Source: Silene noctiflora
Taxonomy: Eukaryota > Streptophyta > Magnoliopsida > Caryophyllales > Caryophyllaceae
Reading direction: 5' to 3'
Assembly: GCA_009801015.1 (NCBI GenBank)
Contig: VHZZ01006899.1
Location: 36,196-56,591, forward strand
Length of the DNA stretch: 20,396 bases
The notes beneath the pieces were generated by a model that searched no databases, was not told where the DNA came from, and saw only the letters and a program-made list of their open reading frames with translations. This document shows, one piece after another, positions 10,029 to 19,114 of the stretch (position 1 is the first letter of the stretch; each line of letters opens with the position of its first letter). The position numbers were made by a program, and so were the translations under genes.

Positions 10029-10790
10029 CACTCCACTCACACGGCGTACGTGCTCGCCTGCTCGGCCTCGGCGGTACTCTATTCACAAGGCGCACCTGCT
10101 AGACTACCCAATTCAACAATCACTGACACTCCACTCACAGAGCGAACCTGCTCGACTACAGTGGTACTCTGTAGGGTGAGCAAAACCGGATATCCGATAC
10201 GGTTTTAGAAACCGTATCGAATATCCGATTTTTTAAATCTTCTTTTTTAGTATCCTTATCCGATACGGTTTTTCCGTATATACGGAAATCGTATATCCGG
10301 TTTTTCTGTATATCCAGAAACCGTATATCCGGTATCCGGTTTTCAACCTCACTTATGTAATTTTATATATTTTTTTTCTTTTATACGTGTGATTGTTGGG
10401 TTTTTTTAGCAACTTAAAAGAGTGTTAAAAGTTATAAGAGTAAATAACTTATAAAGTTTAATACTAATAAGGTTTAATCACCAACATATTGGTTATTTTG
10501 TGATTTATGTATATATTTTAATATTTTATTCTAGAAAAAAGGCAACCGTGTCGGATACCGTATATCCGGTTTCATATTTTGCCGATCTTTATCCGATACG
10601 GTTATTAAATAACGTATCAGATATCCGGAAATTTGTATCAGATATCCGGAAATCTGTATAATTAAATTCGTATAGTGTATCGGATACGTATAATAAAACC
10701 ATATCGTATAATTTTGCTCTGCCCCAGTACTCTGCTCACAAGACGAACATGCTTGTCCACAACAGTACTCTACTCACAAGACGCACTTGC
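10029..10790. repeat. Degenerate tandem array interrupted by hAT
   Basis: A unit resembling TACTCTACTCACAAGGCGCA followed by CCTGCTCGACTAC recurs with heads at 10029, 10075, 10127, 10165/10728 and 10766. Once the hAT insertion is removed, the steps are 46, 52, 38 and 38 bp. It lies within the minus-strand LTR. Short open frames across it are by-products of the repeat. Confidence 0.7.
10172..10726. mobile_element. Nonautonomous hAT element with perfect 8-bp TSD
   Basis: The 8-bp duplication GTACTCTG occurs at 10164-10171 and 10727-10734. The ends are inverted: TAGGGTGAGCAAAA on the left and TGGGGCAGAGCAAAA read inward from the right. Both features are diagnostic of the hAT superfamily. At 555 bp it has no transposase. 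Both subterminal regions are crowded with GATATCCG, TATCCGG and ATACGG words in both orientations, which probably are transposase-binding repeats. It splits the LTR tandem array within one unit head. Confidence 0.9.
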
Positions 10791-11363
10791 TCGACCATCC
10801 AAACTCAGATCATTAATGTGCACATCCTTTTTAGGGTGGGAAACCACAAAAAAGTGACCCCGAACGAAGCCAATCTCCCCAATTGGACTCCTCATCAACC
10901 AACACCATACAACATCATAAATAATGTCAATCAATCACGTTACCATCACAATTAATCACAACTAATTCATATAACTGAAGTTGAGTAGGAAAACCCTGCC
11001 TTTGGTAATCCATGCATAATCTCATCCTTTCATACAATCACAATGAATCGTACGGAATCTACCACCTACATCTCCTAATCGTATATTGTAACCACTAACC
11101 GCATTAACTATTGCTATTCAATTGAGATCGCGTACCAAACTTGTCACGTACAAGAACAATCGGGTGCTATGGTGAACCTCGATCCGACCACAGCGCGCCT
11201 TACTTCTCTCTCATCCTTTTCTCGAGATTAAGGTGGGGAGACAGGAAAAAATGAGAGTAAAGAACCGACTTTTAGGGTTCATAATGTATTGGGAGCAAAA
11301 ATAAATTATAAGACGAACCCAACTGACTCCGAGTTCTTAAATGCCAAACCGCTGAACCGAACT

Positions 11364-11455
11364 ACTCGGTCGAGTAACCGACTAATCTATCGAGTGACAC
11401 GTACTCGGTCGAGTACTACTGCTCACTCGACCGAGCACCCTCTACTCGCCAGAGT
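11364..11455. repeat. Array of five ACTCGGTCGAGT-type palindromes
   Basis: Related 12-mers start at 11364 (ACTCGGTCGAGT, perfect palindrome), 11384 (AATCTATCGAGT), 11403 (ACTCGGTCGAGT), 11425 (ACTCGACCGAGC) and 11444 (ACTCGCCAGAGT). The steps are 20, 19, 22 and 19 bp. The array lies 136-227 bases into the minus-strand LTR, in its 5' part. Confidence 0.8.
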
Positions 11456-11520
11456 ATACTGCCCAGAGACACAAGATTAGCCCCAATCCCATAACGAGAG
11501 ACACGCCACAGAAGGTCCCT

Positions 11521-11588
11521 AACTACTTAATAAGGTCTTAGAAGGACGAGTGTTAGCTACTTAATAAGGTTTTAGAAGGACGAGTGTT
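11521..11588. repeat. Two 34-bp direct repeats at the LTR end
   Basis: Units 11521-11554 and 11555-11588 are adjacent and differ at only two positions. Each contains CTACTTAATAAGG and AGAAGGACGAGTGTT. They lie at the 5' terminus of the minus-strand LTR. Because the unit ends in GTGTT, the duplication may extend terminal LTR sequence. Confidence 0.85.
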
Positions 11589-11591
11589 ACA

Positions 11592-12208
11592 GTGGGTGGT
11601 GAAGACAATTATTTCCTATTGTGGGTTCACACTTTACTCTATCTGGTGCCGGTCTTTTTTGGTGAAATAATAAAAAATCTAAATCAACTGCACAATAAAA
11701 GATTGATAATTGACTTGCCCATTTACTCTTTACTTTTGTTTTATAAGAATCTACTTTTCTTATACTTTGGTATTACCAGTTTTTTTAATCAAAGACTTGT
11801 GATTTAGTTTTTAATGCATGGAGTAGGGGAAAACAATTTTTAGTTGTTGAGAGATGAGACAAAAAAAAAACAAAGTAGCTGATTCAGTAACGCAATCGGT
11901 CAAGGTCAGCTTGAATTGAGAGTCTAACATTTCAAGAGCCTTAAGACTGACCTTGAAACCGTATTCTTTCGTTGTGTATTTTTCTTTCTCCCGATGCCTG
12001 AAGGACCCACGATCAACTTGCCTTCTTTTATTAGGAATCCGTTGAGGCAAGAACAATGATTGAACAAACACAAACAAAAAGCGTCATTAACTTTAATTCT
12101 TTTTCTCTTTCCTTTAGACCCCCAACCAAAACAGCCCTAGTTAGTTGAATCTAATCGAAATTATTCCTTACCCACATTAAATAGAGTAAGTGTATGTAAT
12201 TACAAGAA
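11592..12208. other. Unassigned region between LTR and MULE
   Basis: No supported gene. Open frames at 11592-11807 (+) and 11811-12077 (-) lack recognisable domains. The minus-strand stretch about 11880-12060 is less AT-rich and could be a decayed coding fragment, but I cannot name it. The last nine bases (12200-12208, TTACAAGAA) are the left target duplication of the next element. Confidence 0.4.
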
Positions 12209-13420
12209 CGGAAATTTCTCATGGTACCCCGAACTTTGGCAGATTACACATGGTACCCTTCATTTTAAGTTTCTACATATGGTACCCCTATGTTTACCTT
12301 TTTTTTCCCCAAAATACCCTAGGCTGACATTCCGTCATAACACCGTTACTCCTCTTACCTAAATTCTTATTTTATNTAATAAACTAACACTTAATACCTA
12401 AATCCCCAAACTACCCATTATCATCATCATCGTCTTCTTAAAAAAATGTGAACAAAAAAAATCAACCTAAAAAAATCATGACTCAATTTCATATGCTCCA
12501 TCCATTAAAGCTTGCCAAAAAGCTACCCAGCAAAAGGTGTCACAAACCCATTTCATTGAAGCTTTATGCATATTCTCTATAATCATTGACAAAAAAACCA
12601 AAATGTAATAATATATGAAATTTAATAAATAACCAAGATAATAATCTTTTTCCTTGTTATTTCATCAAATCTCTGCTAATATTTTTTCCACTTTCTCAAT
12701 TTGATGAATGTTCTTGGGGTTAATCACTTATGATAGATTAGATTAATTGGGGTTTCTAGGTCGTGATTTGCTGCAAATTTCCAGCTTCAAATTTGAGTAA
12801 TTGTTGATTTATGATGAATTAGGTTAGTTGGGTTTGCTGGGTTTTAGGATGTTTCCGGGTTTATGTCATGAATTGCTACAAGTTTTCAGTTTTAAACTGG
12901 ATGAATTTTGTTGGGTTTAATCATCACATATTCATCTTTTCTCCATATTTCTTCAAGTATTCAACAAATTAAACCAATTAACAACCTAATTCTTCATATT
13001 CCCATTGGGTATTGCCGGTAATGATGGCTGATTAAATAGGGGAAAGAATGAGAGGTGGTTTGCAAATGATGATGAGTGATGGCGCGTGGTTGCGTAGGGG
13101 TAGGGGTAGTGGGTGGGGGTCGCGCATGGTGGTGGTGGTGGTGGTGGTGGTGGTGGTGGTGGTGGTGGAGGGGATGAGCGAGAATGTACTTGAAAATATA
13201 AAGTAAGAAGATGAAGATTAAGGATTAAAAGATGTGTTATGGGCAAAAGCAAGATGTAAAGGGTTTAGAAGATATAAACTAACGGTGTTATGACGGAATG
13301 TCAGCCAAGGGTATTTTGGGAAAGAAAAAGGTAAATAGAAGGGTACCATATGTAGAAAATTAAAATGAGGGGTACCATGTGTAATCTGCCAAAGTTCGAG
13401 GGTACCATGGGAAATTTCCG
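12209..13420. mobile_element. Mutator-like element, long TIRs, perfect 9-bp TSD
   Basis: TTACAAGAA is duplicated at 12200-12208 and 13421-13429. The left end CGGAAATTTCTCATGGTACC and the right end read inward, CGGAAATTTCCCATGGTACC, differ at one of 20 positions. Similarity continues for roughly 150 bp. Each arm has three units centred on GGTACCC: left 12223, 12252 and 12281; right 13341, 13370 and 13400. The steps are 29-30 bp. The 0.9-kb interior has no transposase. It holds a (GGT)n microsatellite, which creates a spurious polyproline frame on the minus strand. Confidence 0.92.
13128..13168. repeat. (GGT)n microsatellite
   Basis: About 13-14 perfect GGT units lie in the interior of the Mutator-like element 12209-13420. 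The polyproline open frame on the opposite strand is a consequence of the repeat and has no other support. Confidence 0.95.
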
Positions 13421-13555
13421 TTACAAGAAATTATTGTCACAACATATGCAAACATATCTTGATATCCTTCTCACCCAAACATAATAAGTAGTTGAGGTTA
13501 TTTTAACAGGGTTAATTAAATAAAATAATACATAATTTTACAATACCAATTATAT

Positions 13556-14295
13556 AGGGTTATGCTCATTTATGGACATGATTTACTCAATCATGGACAT
13601 GATTGACCATTTTACCCTTGTCATTTGTACACCCTTATTTTCCATTTTGTTAATCCAAATTCTACTCGCCAACCACCATGCACAACCGTCCCCGTTGCCA
13701 CCCCTTAACCACCCGTACCACCCAGCAAAATGGGATATACAAACCAGCGAAATCATAGTCGGAACCGCATATTGAACGCTTGACTTCAGAGCATAATATA
13801 CAACCTATACTAAAGAACCCTATTGCTATAACAAACACGATAATCAACTGAGAAAAGACCATTAAAGCAGTGAAGTTGCATGAGGTACTAAGAGTTTATG
13901 TTGCTGGGAATAAGAGTGCAACAATACTAAGTACATGCAATTATTAAGGGAGACATTCAATAAGAGGACCCCGGTGGGCATAGTTGGATCACCACCAACA
14001 CCATTGCACAATTGAAACCCCTAATTGAAAATTTTTAACCCCTAATTACAAACAAAAACAATTAAATCGACTTAATCTACCACAAACTATTTAATTTGTT
14101 GATAAATCAAAATAATGAATTGTCTGATGTGAAAATTAATATCCAAAATTGAAGTATTTGGGAGTAATTTGATTAGATTTTGGGGAAAAAGAAGATAGAA
14201 AAATAGATAGTTTTGTTTTGAAAAAGGGTAATACTTGGAAACTTTATAACAAAAAGTTCACGAAAAAGTAAAACTTATTCATGAAAGAGCAATGA
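13556..14295. mobile_element. Probable Mutator-like element next to gene promoter
   Basis: CAATTATAT (13547-13555) and CAATTATGT (14296-14304) match at eight of nine positions. The ends resemble each other inverted: TGCTCATTTATGGACATG inward from the left and TGCTCTTTCATGAATAAG inward from the right. Both arms have 21-bp steps: ATGGACATGATT at 13572 and 13593, and TTCAYGAAA at 14257 and 14278. The right border lies 27 bases before the TATA box of the ARID gene. The TIRs are diverged, so the call is moderate. No gene is seen inside. Confidence 0.5.
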
Positions 14296-14330
14296 CAATT
14301 ATGTAAAACCGTTCTACCCAAAACTTTTAC

Positions 14331-14382
14331 TATAAATAAACTCACTAATCTTAGAATTTTATCTTCAAAATTTTCTCTCTCT
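14331..14382 (+). promoter_or_regulatory. Core promoter of the ARID gene: TATA box and Y patch
   Basis: TATAAATA (14331-14338) is a good plant TATA box. TTTTCTCTCTCT (14371-14382) is a pyrimidine patch of the kind found near plant start sites. Transcription would start at about 14360-14370. This fits a leader that contains no ATG before the predicted start codon. Start and promoter are inferred from sequence only. Confidence 0.6.
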
Positions 14383-15083
14383 AACCAACCAAACCCACCC
14401 ACCCCTTCTCTCCCTCAATAATCCCTCTATCCCTCTATTAGTTTCTTCTTTCCACCCCAATCCCAAATTCCCAAACTTTAGTACCCTAAACTCTTAAAAG
14501 TATCTAAAGTTTCTTACAAAGAAGTCTCAAAAAAAGAAAAAGAAAAAAAAAAAAAACAATTCAAATTAAGGCCTTAGCCTTTTAAGTTTTAATACATCAT
14601 TTCATTGATCAATTACGAGTTCAATTTATTGTAAGACCGTCTCTCGACCGATTCCTCAGGTACGTTTCTCTCACTACCAAGTAGCCCACCCCGGCAATTA
14701 CTCCTCCTTATTCATGATTTTCTGGGATATTTCTGTGTCTTGTACGTCGTTTAAAAATATCTCAACCTCTCCCTTTATTTCCTTGCTCTTTCGCCTCCCC
14801 TCCCCCTGATCTCCCTCCACTTTCTCGTACTTAATCATTTGATCATTTAATGACGGTTCTAAAAGACGATTCATGTTAGCCGACCGCAAATCATTTTGGA
14901 ATTAAAGCTCAGACGATGTTGTTCAATAAACCAGCCTACCGGCCTACCCCCCTGAAATTGAAATTCGACTTCGACCCAGTTAATTTTTCTGTATTTTATT
15001 TGTTGGGTTATGTTTGCATGATTGATTTAACTAAATGATTGATAATAATTGTTGATTTAGGGTTTCAGTTCTGGAACACATAC
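14365..15083 (+). other. 5' leader with intron (ARID gene)
   Basis: The CT-rich leader exon (about 14365-14659) has no ATG. It ends TTCCTCAG|GTACGT, a strong donor (intron starts 14660). The intron probably ends at ...TTGATTTAG (15060), with a second AG at 15068 possible. Either way the spliced leader reaches ATG 15084 without an upstream ATG. The intron contains short open frames with no support. Introns in the leader are common in plant regulatory genes. Confidence 0.6.
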
Positions 15084-18000
15084 ATGGCAGAGTGGTCGAA
15101 ATTAGAGGACAATTTATGCATAAATCAGTATAATGAGACAATTAAAAGCAAAGAATTAAAGATGCAGAGTTATTTTATTGAATTGGTATCAGGGTTTTTA
15201 AGGGATTGTTATGGTAATTACTGTTTTAGGCCTTTACCACCTAGGTTAGGAAATGGGCAGTGTGTAGATTTGCTTAAACTGTACTTAGTTGTGAAACAGA
15301 AAGGTGGGTTTGAAGCCATTTCTGAAAATAATTGGTGGGGTGAAGTGGGTTTGCAATGTGGGTCGGTTTCGAGTTTCGGGTCTGCTTTTAAGTTGATCTA
15401 TGCTCAGTATTTGAGTTCATTTGAGACCTGGTTAGTCGAATTAGATAAGAAGACATTGGGTCGGTTGGAAAAAGATTATGGAGCTTATGTGTCCGAAGTT
15501 AGGGATATGAAAAGAGGGAGTGATGATTATTGTGTCTTTAATTTGGAGAAGAGTGGGATTAGTTTCATTGACTTAACGAACGTGGATGTCGAAAATGAGA
15601 GTAAGGAATTGGATAGGGAGAAATTTGAGAAGGTGTTGGTGGTTTATGAGGGTTTAAATGAAGGGAATGAAAAGCGTTTGAAATCAACAGATCGTAAAGT
15701 GGATATTGTGGTGGATTCTAATAGTTGCATTATTGTTGAAGAGAATCATGGTCTTGAGAACACAAAGCAAGCCAAGAGCGAGATTAGTTCAGAAAACTTG
15801 GTTGCTTCTAAGAAGTGTTCGATAGAAAATGAAGAGGAGTTGATAAATGTGGATACTGGAGTATCCAAGGAGATTTCTAGTCACAAAAGAAAGCGAGATT
15901 GCTTTTCAGAAATGCTTCAATGGATGGTTAATGTTGCTAAAGATCCTACTGCCTCCATGATTGGCAAGACTCTTGAATGCTCTCAGTGGGCGTTGTATGG
16001 AAACCAAGCCTTATTAGCTCGAGAATCGCTCTTTCTGAAAAAACTTCGACGTCATTGCGTTGAGCAGGCTGGACGTCATAACCCTGGTCAATCCGGTTGT
16101 CAGGTAACTGCTGATTATCTCTATACATACTACACAGTGATGAATTTGTTGTATTTCTATCTTAATAGTGCAACATCTTCATAGATGATTATCAATATCA
16201 TGATATCTGAGCACGACTTTCATGTGTGCGTGTATATGGTTTTTCAGTTGAATGAATGGCTGTTTTCTCCCTCTGGGCCTGATATATTGCACGACAACTG
16301 AATACTTTTACTGCCACTGTTGCAGTAGACTGCCTCATTGTATTTGACGGCTTGGAAATTGTCCTCAATCCTCATCTAACCATTCTAAATTTCTGAATTA
16401 TTTTTTATGATTGTATAGTAGTATAAGGATGTATTTGGATACAAAAATGGAGGAAAAGGGAAGGAGAATGGGATAAGGGAATTTTCTCTCTTGATCTTTC
16501 CTATGGTGGAATTTTTTTTAGAAAAATGTATACCTCTGTTTCGCTCCCCCTCCATTTTCTTCCTACCCCTAGTTGATTTTCTCCCTTTCCCTCATCTTCC
16601 TTTTCCTTCAAACCCCTCAATCCAAACAAGCAGTCCGGCCTTGTTTGGATACAATTTTATGAAGGAAAGGGATGGAAGGGGAATAAAGGGAAGAGAAAGG
16701 GAGGGGTAATGGCCAATGGAGTAAGCGTGTTTGAATACAATTTTTGTCCAAATCGTTCCTATATTGGAAGGATTTAGATTTGGGAGGGAAAATGGTTTCC
16801 TCCCCCTCATATCCTATTTGCTAACTAAAGGAAGGATTTTGTATCCCTCCCTCCCATGTCCTAATTCTCCATTCTAAACAAAGTTTTGGGGATTGCTTGG
16901 GATGAGAATAATTGTTAACAGGGTTATAAAGTTGAAATGGATAGGAAAATAAAATGGAGGATAGTGGTAGTGATAATCTATGTTACTCGGCTATTTTTAT
17001 GAAAAATTTGCATATTTTGGCTAAAAATGAGATGTCCAAGTGTCGAGTGTCAACAGGGGTATGCTAGGGAATAAGAATATTTGAAGTAACATGGGTGATA
17101 ATGAAAGCGGAAATGAGGTAGAGAGGTTAATGGTTAACCCATATGGGGGGAGGGGAACGGTTTTGTACCTCCCTCTAGGTAATCCATTACCCCCATATGG
17201 GGAATATGGTTTCCCTAACCTCCTCTTTCCACCCTTCACTGCCGCTACTAATCACCAATCTCCTCTTTATTTCTTCTTGTTTACTTTGACAATAGTTACG
17301 TCCATCTCAAGCGAGCCCTAAGAACTAAGTTAAAACACGTGAATTTGACTTACTTTGTGCTCTATGCAAGTGTTTATGGACTTGTAGACGAGTCGCGTTT
17401 AAGAAGTGGTTTCATAATTCACAAGATACCAACCAAATGTCCAAATTCTGAAGTGTTTCTTATTTAATCATCACAAATTCTTGTATGAGATGGTCCCATA
17501 CTAAAATATTCCAAGAGTTTCATGGTTTGTCTCACCAAAAAGATTGTCTCATCCAAATTTTTGTGATAATTATTTTGGTGCATTCACAGCTGACAGTAGG
17601 TTCATATGCTGCAGAAGAAGCAGAAAAGACATCCATTCTTGGTTAATCATTGTGAGAAGATGTTGACAAGTACTTGTTACCCTACTGAAGTTAATCCTAT
17701 GCCTCCTAGGCAACGATTGGAAGCTCGACTTAACATACGCCCAACGCCCTCAATCTCCACCATCTGTCCACGTCCACTTTCACGACAACGAATTTCTCTT
17801 GGGATAGCAGACGTGCCCAAATGGACTGGACTCACTATTGAAAGTGACCCCAAATGGTTGGGCACTCGAACCTGGCCATTGGAGAACGCTAAAAACAAGC
17901 AACCGATTGAAAGAGATCCAATTGGAAAGGGAAGAGTTGATGATTGTGGCTGTCAGTTTCCTGCCTCTGTAGAATGTGTCAAGTTCCATGTCTCTCAGAG

Positions 18001-18361
18001 ACGAAAGAAGATAATGTTCGAGTTGCGTTCAGCATATTATGCTTGGAGTTTCGATAAGATGGGCGAGGATTGTAGCATTTCTTGGACAATTGAGGAGGAG
18101 AAAAAATTTGGGAGGGTAATTAGGGAAAACCCTCGATTCTCAGAGAAATGCTTTTGGGAACCAATGTGTAAGGCTATGCCCCAAAAGAGATGGGATGACC
18201 AGGTTAAGTACTACTATAATGTCTTTATGCTTCGTCGTAGGGCATACCAGAATCGACATTACCCCAATGACATTGACAGTGATGACGATGAAACTGAATA
18301 TCGGTCGACTAATAACTCTATCAGACTTGGAAAGTTAAGTGAGACCGTCCAGCCGAATTAA
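15084..18361 (+). CDS. ARID-ELM2-SANT chromatin protein (ARID1/ARID2-like)
   Basis: Two exons, 15084-16103 and 17615-18361 (TAA stop), encode about 588 residues. The ARID (AT-rich DNA-binding) domain spans about 28-113. It shows RPLPPRLGNGQCVDLLKLYL, KQKGGFEAISENNWW and SAFKLIYAQYL. A basic KRKR at 268-271 may be a nuclear signal. Exon 2 carries an ELM2-like segment (about 399-430: RISLGIADVPKWTG then KWLGTRTWPL) and a SANT/Myb-like domain (about 493-550) with W497, W521, W533 and YYYNVFMLRRRAYQNR. An acidic tail follows (559-569). In Arabidopsis, members of this family (ARID1/ARID2) are nuclear and associate with RPD3-type histone deacetylases. A role in chromatin repression here is inferred. 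ATG 15084 is chosen over 15039 because 15039 lies in the predicted leader intron. The ELM2 part looks shorter than usual. Confidence 0.85.
16434..16884. mobile_element. Pair of MITE-like inverted-repeat elements in intron
   Basis: Two adjacent units have similar heads: GTATTTGGATACAAAAATGG (about 16434) and CTTGTTTGGATACAATTTTA (about 16637). Their tails are complementary in style: CCCCTCAATCCAAACAAGC (to about 16632) and TTCTCCATTCTAAACAAAG (to about 16884). The interiors are GGGAAGG-rich on the left and CCTTCC-rich on the right, as in a foldback. Borders and target duplications are not resolved, so the superfamily is unknown. Confidence 0.5.
17135..17215. repeat. Inverted repeat CATATGGGGG / CCCCCATATG
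   Basis: CATATGGGGG (17140-17149) and CCCCCATATG (17190-17199) can pair as a perfect 10-bp stem. The context also has GGTTAA and TTAACC palindromic words. It is probably a foldback MITE remnant within the coding intron. It could form a hairpin in the pre-mRNA. Confidence 0.5.
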
Positions 18362-18650
18362 CTCGAAATTTTGCATATATCACCACGGTTTTTTGATAGC
18401 AACAAAGGGAGGGTAGTTATCAGCCTACCACAAGATCGGTTTTCTTTTGGCAGTTGTAAAGTTAAGAACTTCAAAATCGAGTCCCTTGACTTCAGAGTCG
18501 GAGCGAGGATCCTTTTGAGCCTTTTCTACGTTACTAAAATGACTACAACCTGAGAAAAATGTATAGGTGAAGTGAAATTACAGTGGTGTATAATGTTTTG
18601 GCTGTTATATCATGAGAGCAACCCATTTGAAGCTTCTTTCGGTTGTATTA
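18362..18650 (+). other. Probable 3' UTR of the ARID gene
   Basis: About 290 bases follow the stop codon before the hAT-like MITE at 18651. No canonical AATAAA is present. T-rich words and TGTATAATG/TTGTATTAAT near 18588-18652 could serve as plant far-upstream or near-upstream polyadenylation elements. A 60-codon frame at 18371-18553 has no recognisable content. The 3' end could also fall inside the MITE, which is A-rich. Confidence 0.4.
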
Positions 18651-18834
18651 ATAGTAGCGGATCCTGAAAAATTTCTTTGTGGTTTCCAAATACCCTTTTT
18701 CCAAAAAAAAAAAAAAAAAAAATAAATAAATAAATAAAAATATTTTTACCTAAAAATTGGACTAAAATACACCAAAAAAATTTCCGTTTACAGTGTCACA
18801 GAACCTCGGAAAGAGGTCCTCGGCTCCGCCACTG
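18651..18834. mobile_element. Short hAT-like MITE
   Basis: The left end TAGTAGCGGATCCTGA and the right end read inward, CAGTGGCGGAGCCGAGGACC, are similar. The flanks TTGTATTA (18643-18650) and TTGTATAT (18836-18843) match partly, as for a diverged 8-bp duplication. The CAGTGGCGGAGCC terminus recurs in many plant genomes, as I recall. The interior has an A-run followed by TAAA repeats (18703-18740). No coding content. Confidence 0.5.
18703..18740. repeat. A-run and (TAAA)n microsatellite
   Basis: About 20 A are followed by TAAATAAATAAATAAAAA. It lies within the short MITE 18651-18834. Confidence 0.9.
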
Positions 18835-18843
18835 TTTGTATAT

Positions 18844-19114
18844 AAGTGGATGAGCCTTTGGAAGTAGCCCAGCTATACGGGTTATTCAGTTCGGTTTTAG
18901 ATGGGGTTAAATTGAATCGGTTTTATTCGGGTTAATCTTAGTATCGATTTCATTTTGAATTTGATCGGGTTCAGTTCGTTAATCACTTTACTCGGTTTGT
19001 GGTCATTTTCGGGTTGGTTGCAAATTGAGACGGGTCGCTTCGAGTCAGGTTAGTTTTGAGTCATAATATTATTGACGTCCGTGTCAATTGAATGGTTACG
19101 TTCATAATCCCCTA
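18844..19114. repeat. Degenerate TCGGGTT-rich stretch
   Basis: Words such as TTCGGGTT, ATCGGGTT, ACTCGGTT and ACGGGTCG recur irregularly between about 18880 and 19050. This resembles sequence inside plant hAT elements, but no borders are seen. No gene is present. Confidence 0.35.

Larger units (their letters stand above)
9770..11591 (-). mobile_element. LTR on the minus strand, Ty3/gypsy-type, incomplete border
   Basis: Read on the minus strand from 11591, the sequence begins TGTAACACTCGTCC, a form I associate with Tekay/Del-type LTRs. It contains a direct repeat, a palindrome array, and a tandem array further in. The far border near 9770 (minus strand GTATGTAATCCCCCTATAAA) is uncertain: no TG...CA pair with a matching duplication was found. 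No gag-pol is present. A hAT element interrupts it at 10172-10726. It is probably a solo or truncated LTR. Confidence 0.45.
16104..17614 (+). other. Coding intron of the ARID gene, phase 0
   Basis: The donor is CAG|GTAACT (16104) and the preferred acceptor is ATATGCTGCAG|AAGAAG (17614). The two exon reading frames join in phase 0. A second acceptor at GACAGTAG|GTTCAT (17599) is also in phase and would add five residues (VHMLQ). An AG at 17596 would place TAG in frame and can be excluded. The polypyrimidine tract before the acceptor is weak. The intron is long (1,511 bp) and hosts MITE-like repeats. The stretch 17216-17560 shows nothing identifiable beyond a possible dispersed-repeat remnant near 17476-17560. 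Confidence 0.75.

Noticed and set aside
11364..11455. CRISPR-like array (short repeats at regular spacing)
   Set aside because: The units are 12-bp palindromes with 7-10 bp gaps, in a plant LTR with no cas genes. The spacing is far too short for a CRISPR array.
11811..12077. Minus-strand 88-codon frame
   Set aside because: It has somewhat protein-like composition but no recognisable motif, no promoter and no splice context. It is left as unassigned sequence.
12986..13252. Minus-strand frame with a polyproline run
   Set aside because: The run is the (GGT)n microsatellite read in reverse. The rest shows no domain, and it lies inside a Mutator-like element.
13572..13862. Overlapping short frames on both strands
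   Set aside because: Short, without domains, and inside the probable Mutator-like element upstream of the gene.
15039..15083. Upstream ATG at 15039, in frame with the ARID gene
   Set aside because: It lies before the predicted acceptor at 15060 and so inside the leader intron. The spliced leader has no ATG until 15084.
17677..17989. Minus-strand frames across exon 2
   Set aside because: They are shadows of the ARID gene coding sequence, with no features of their own.
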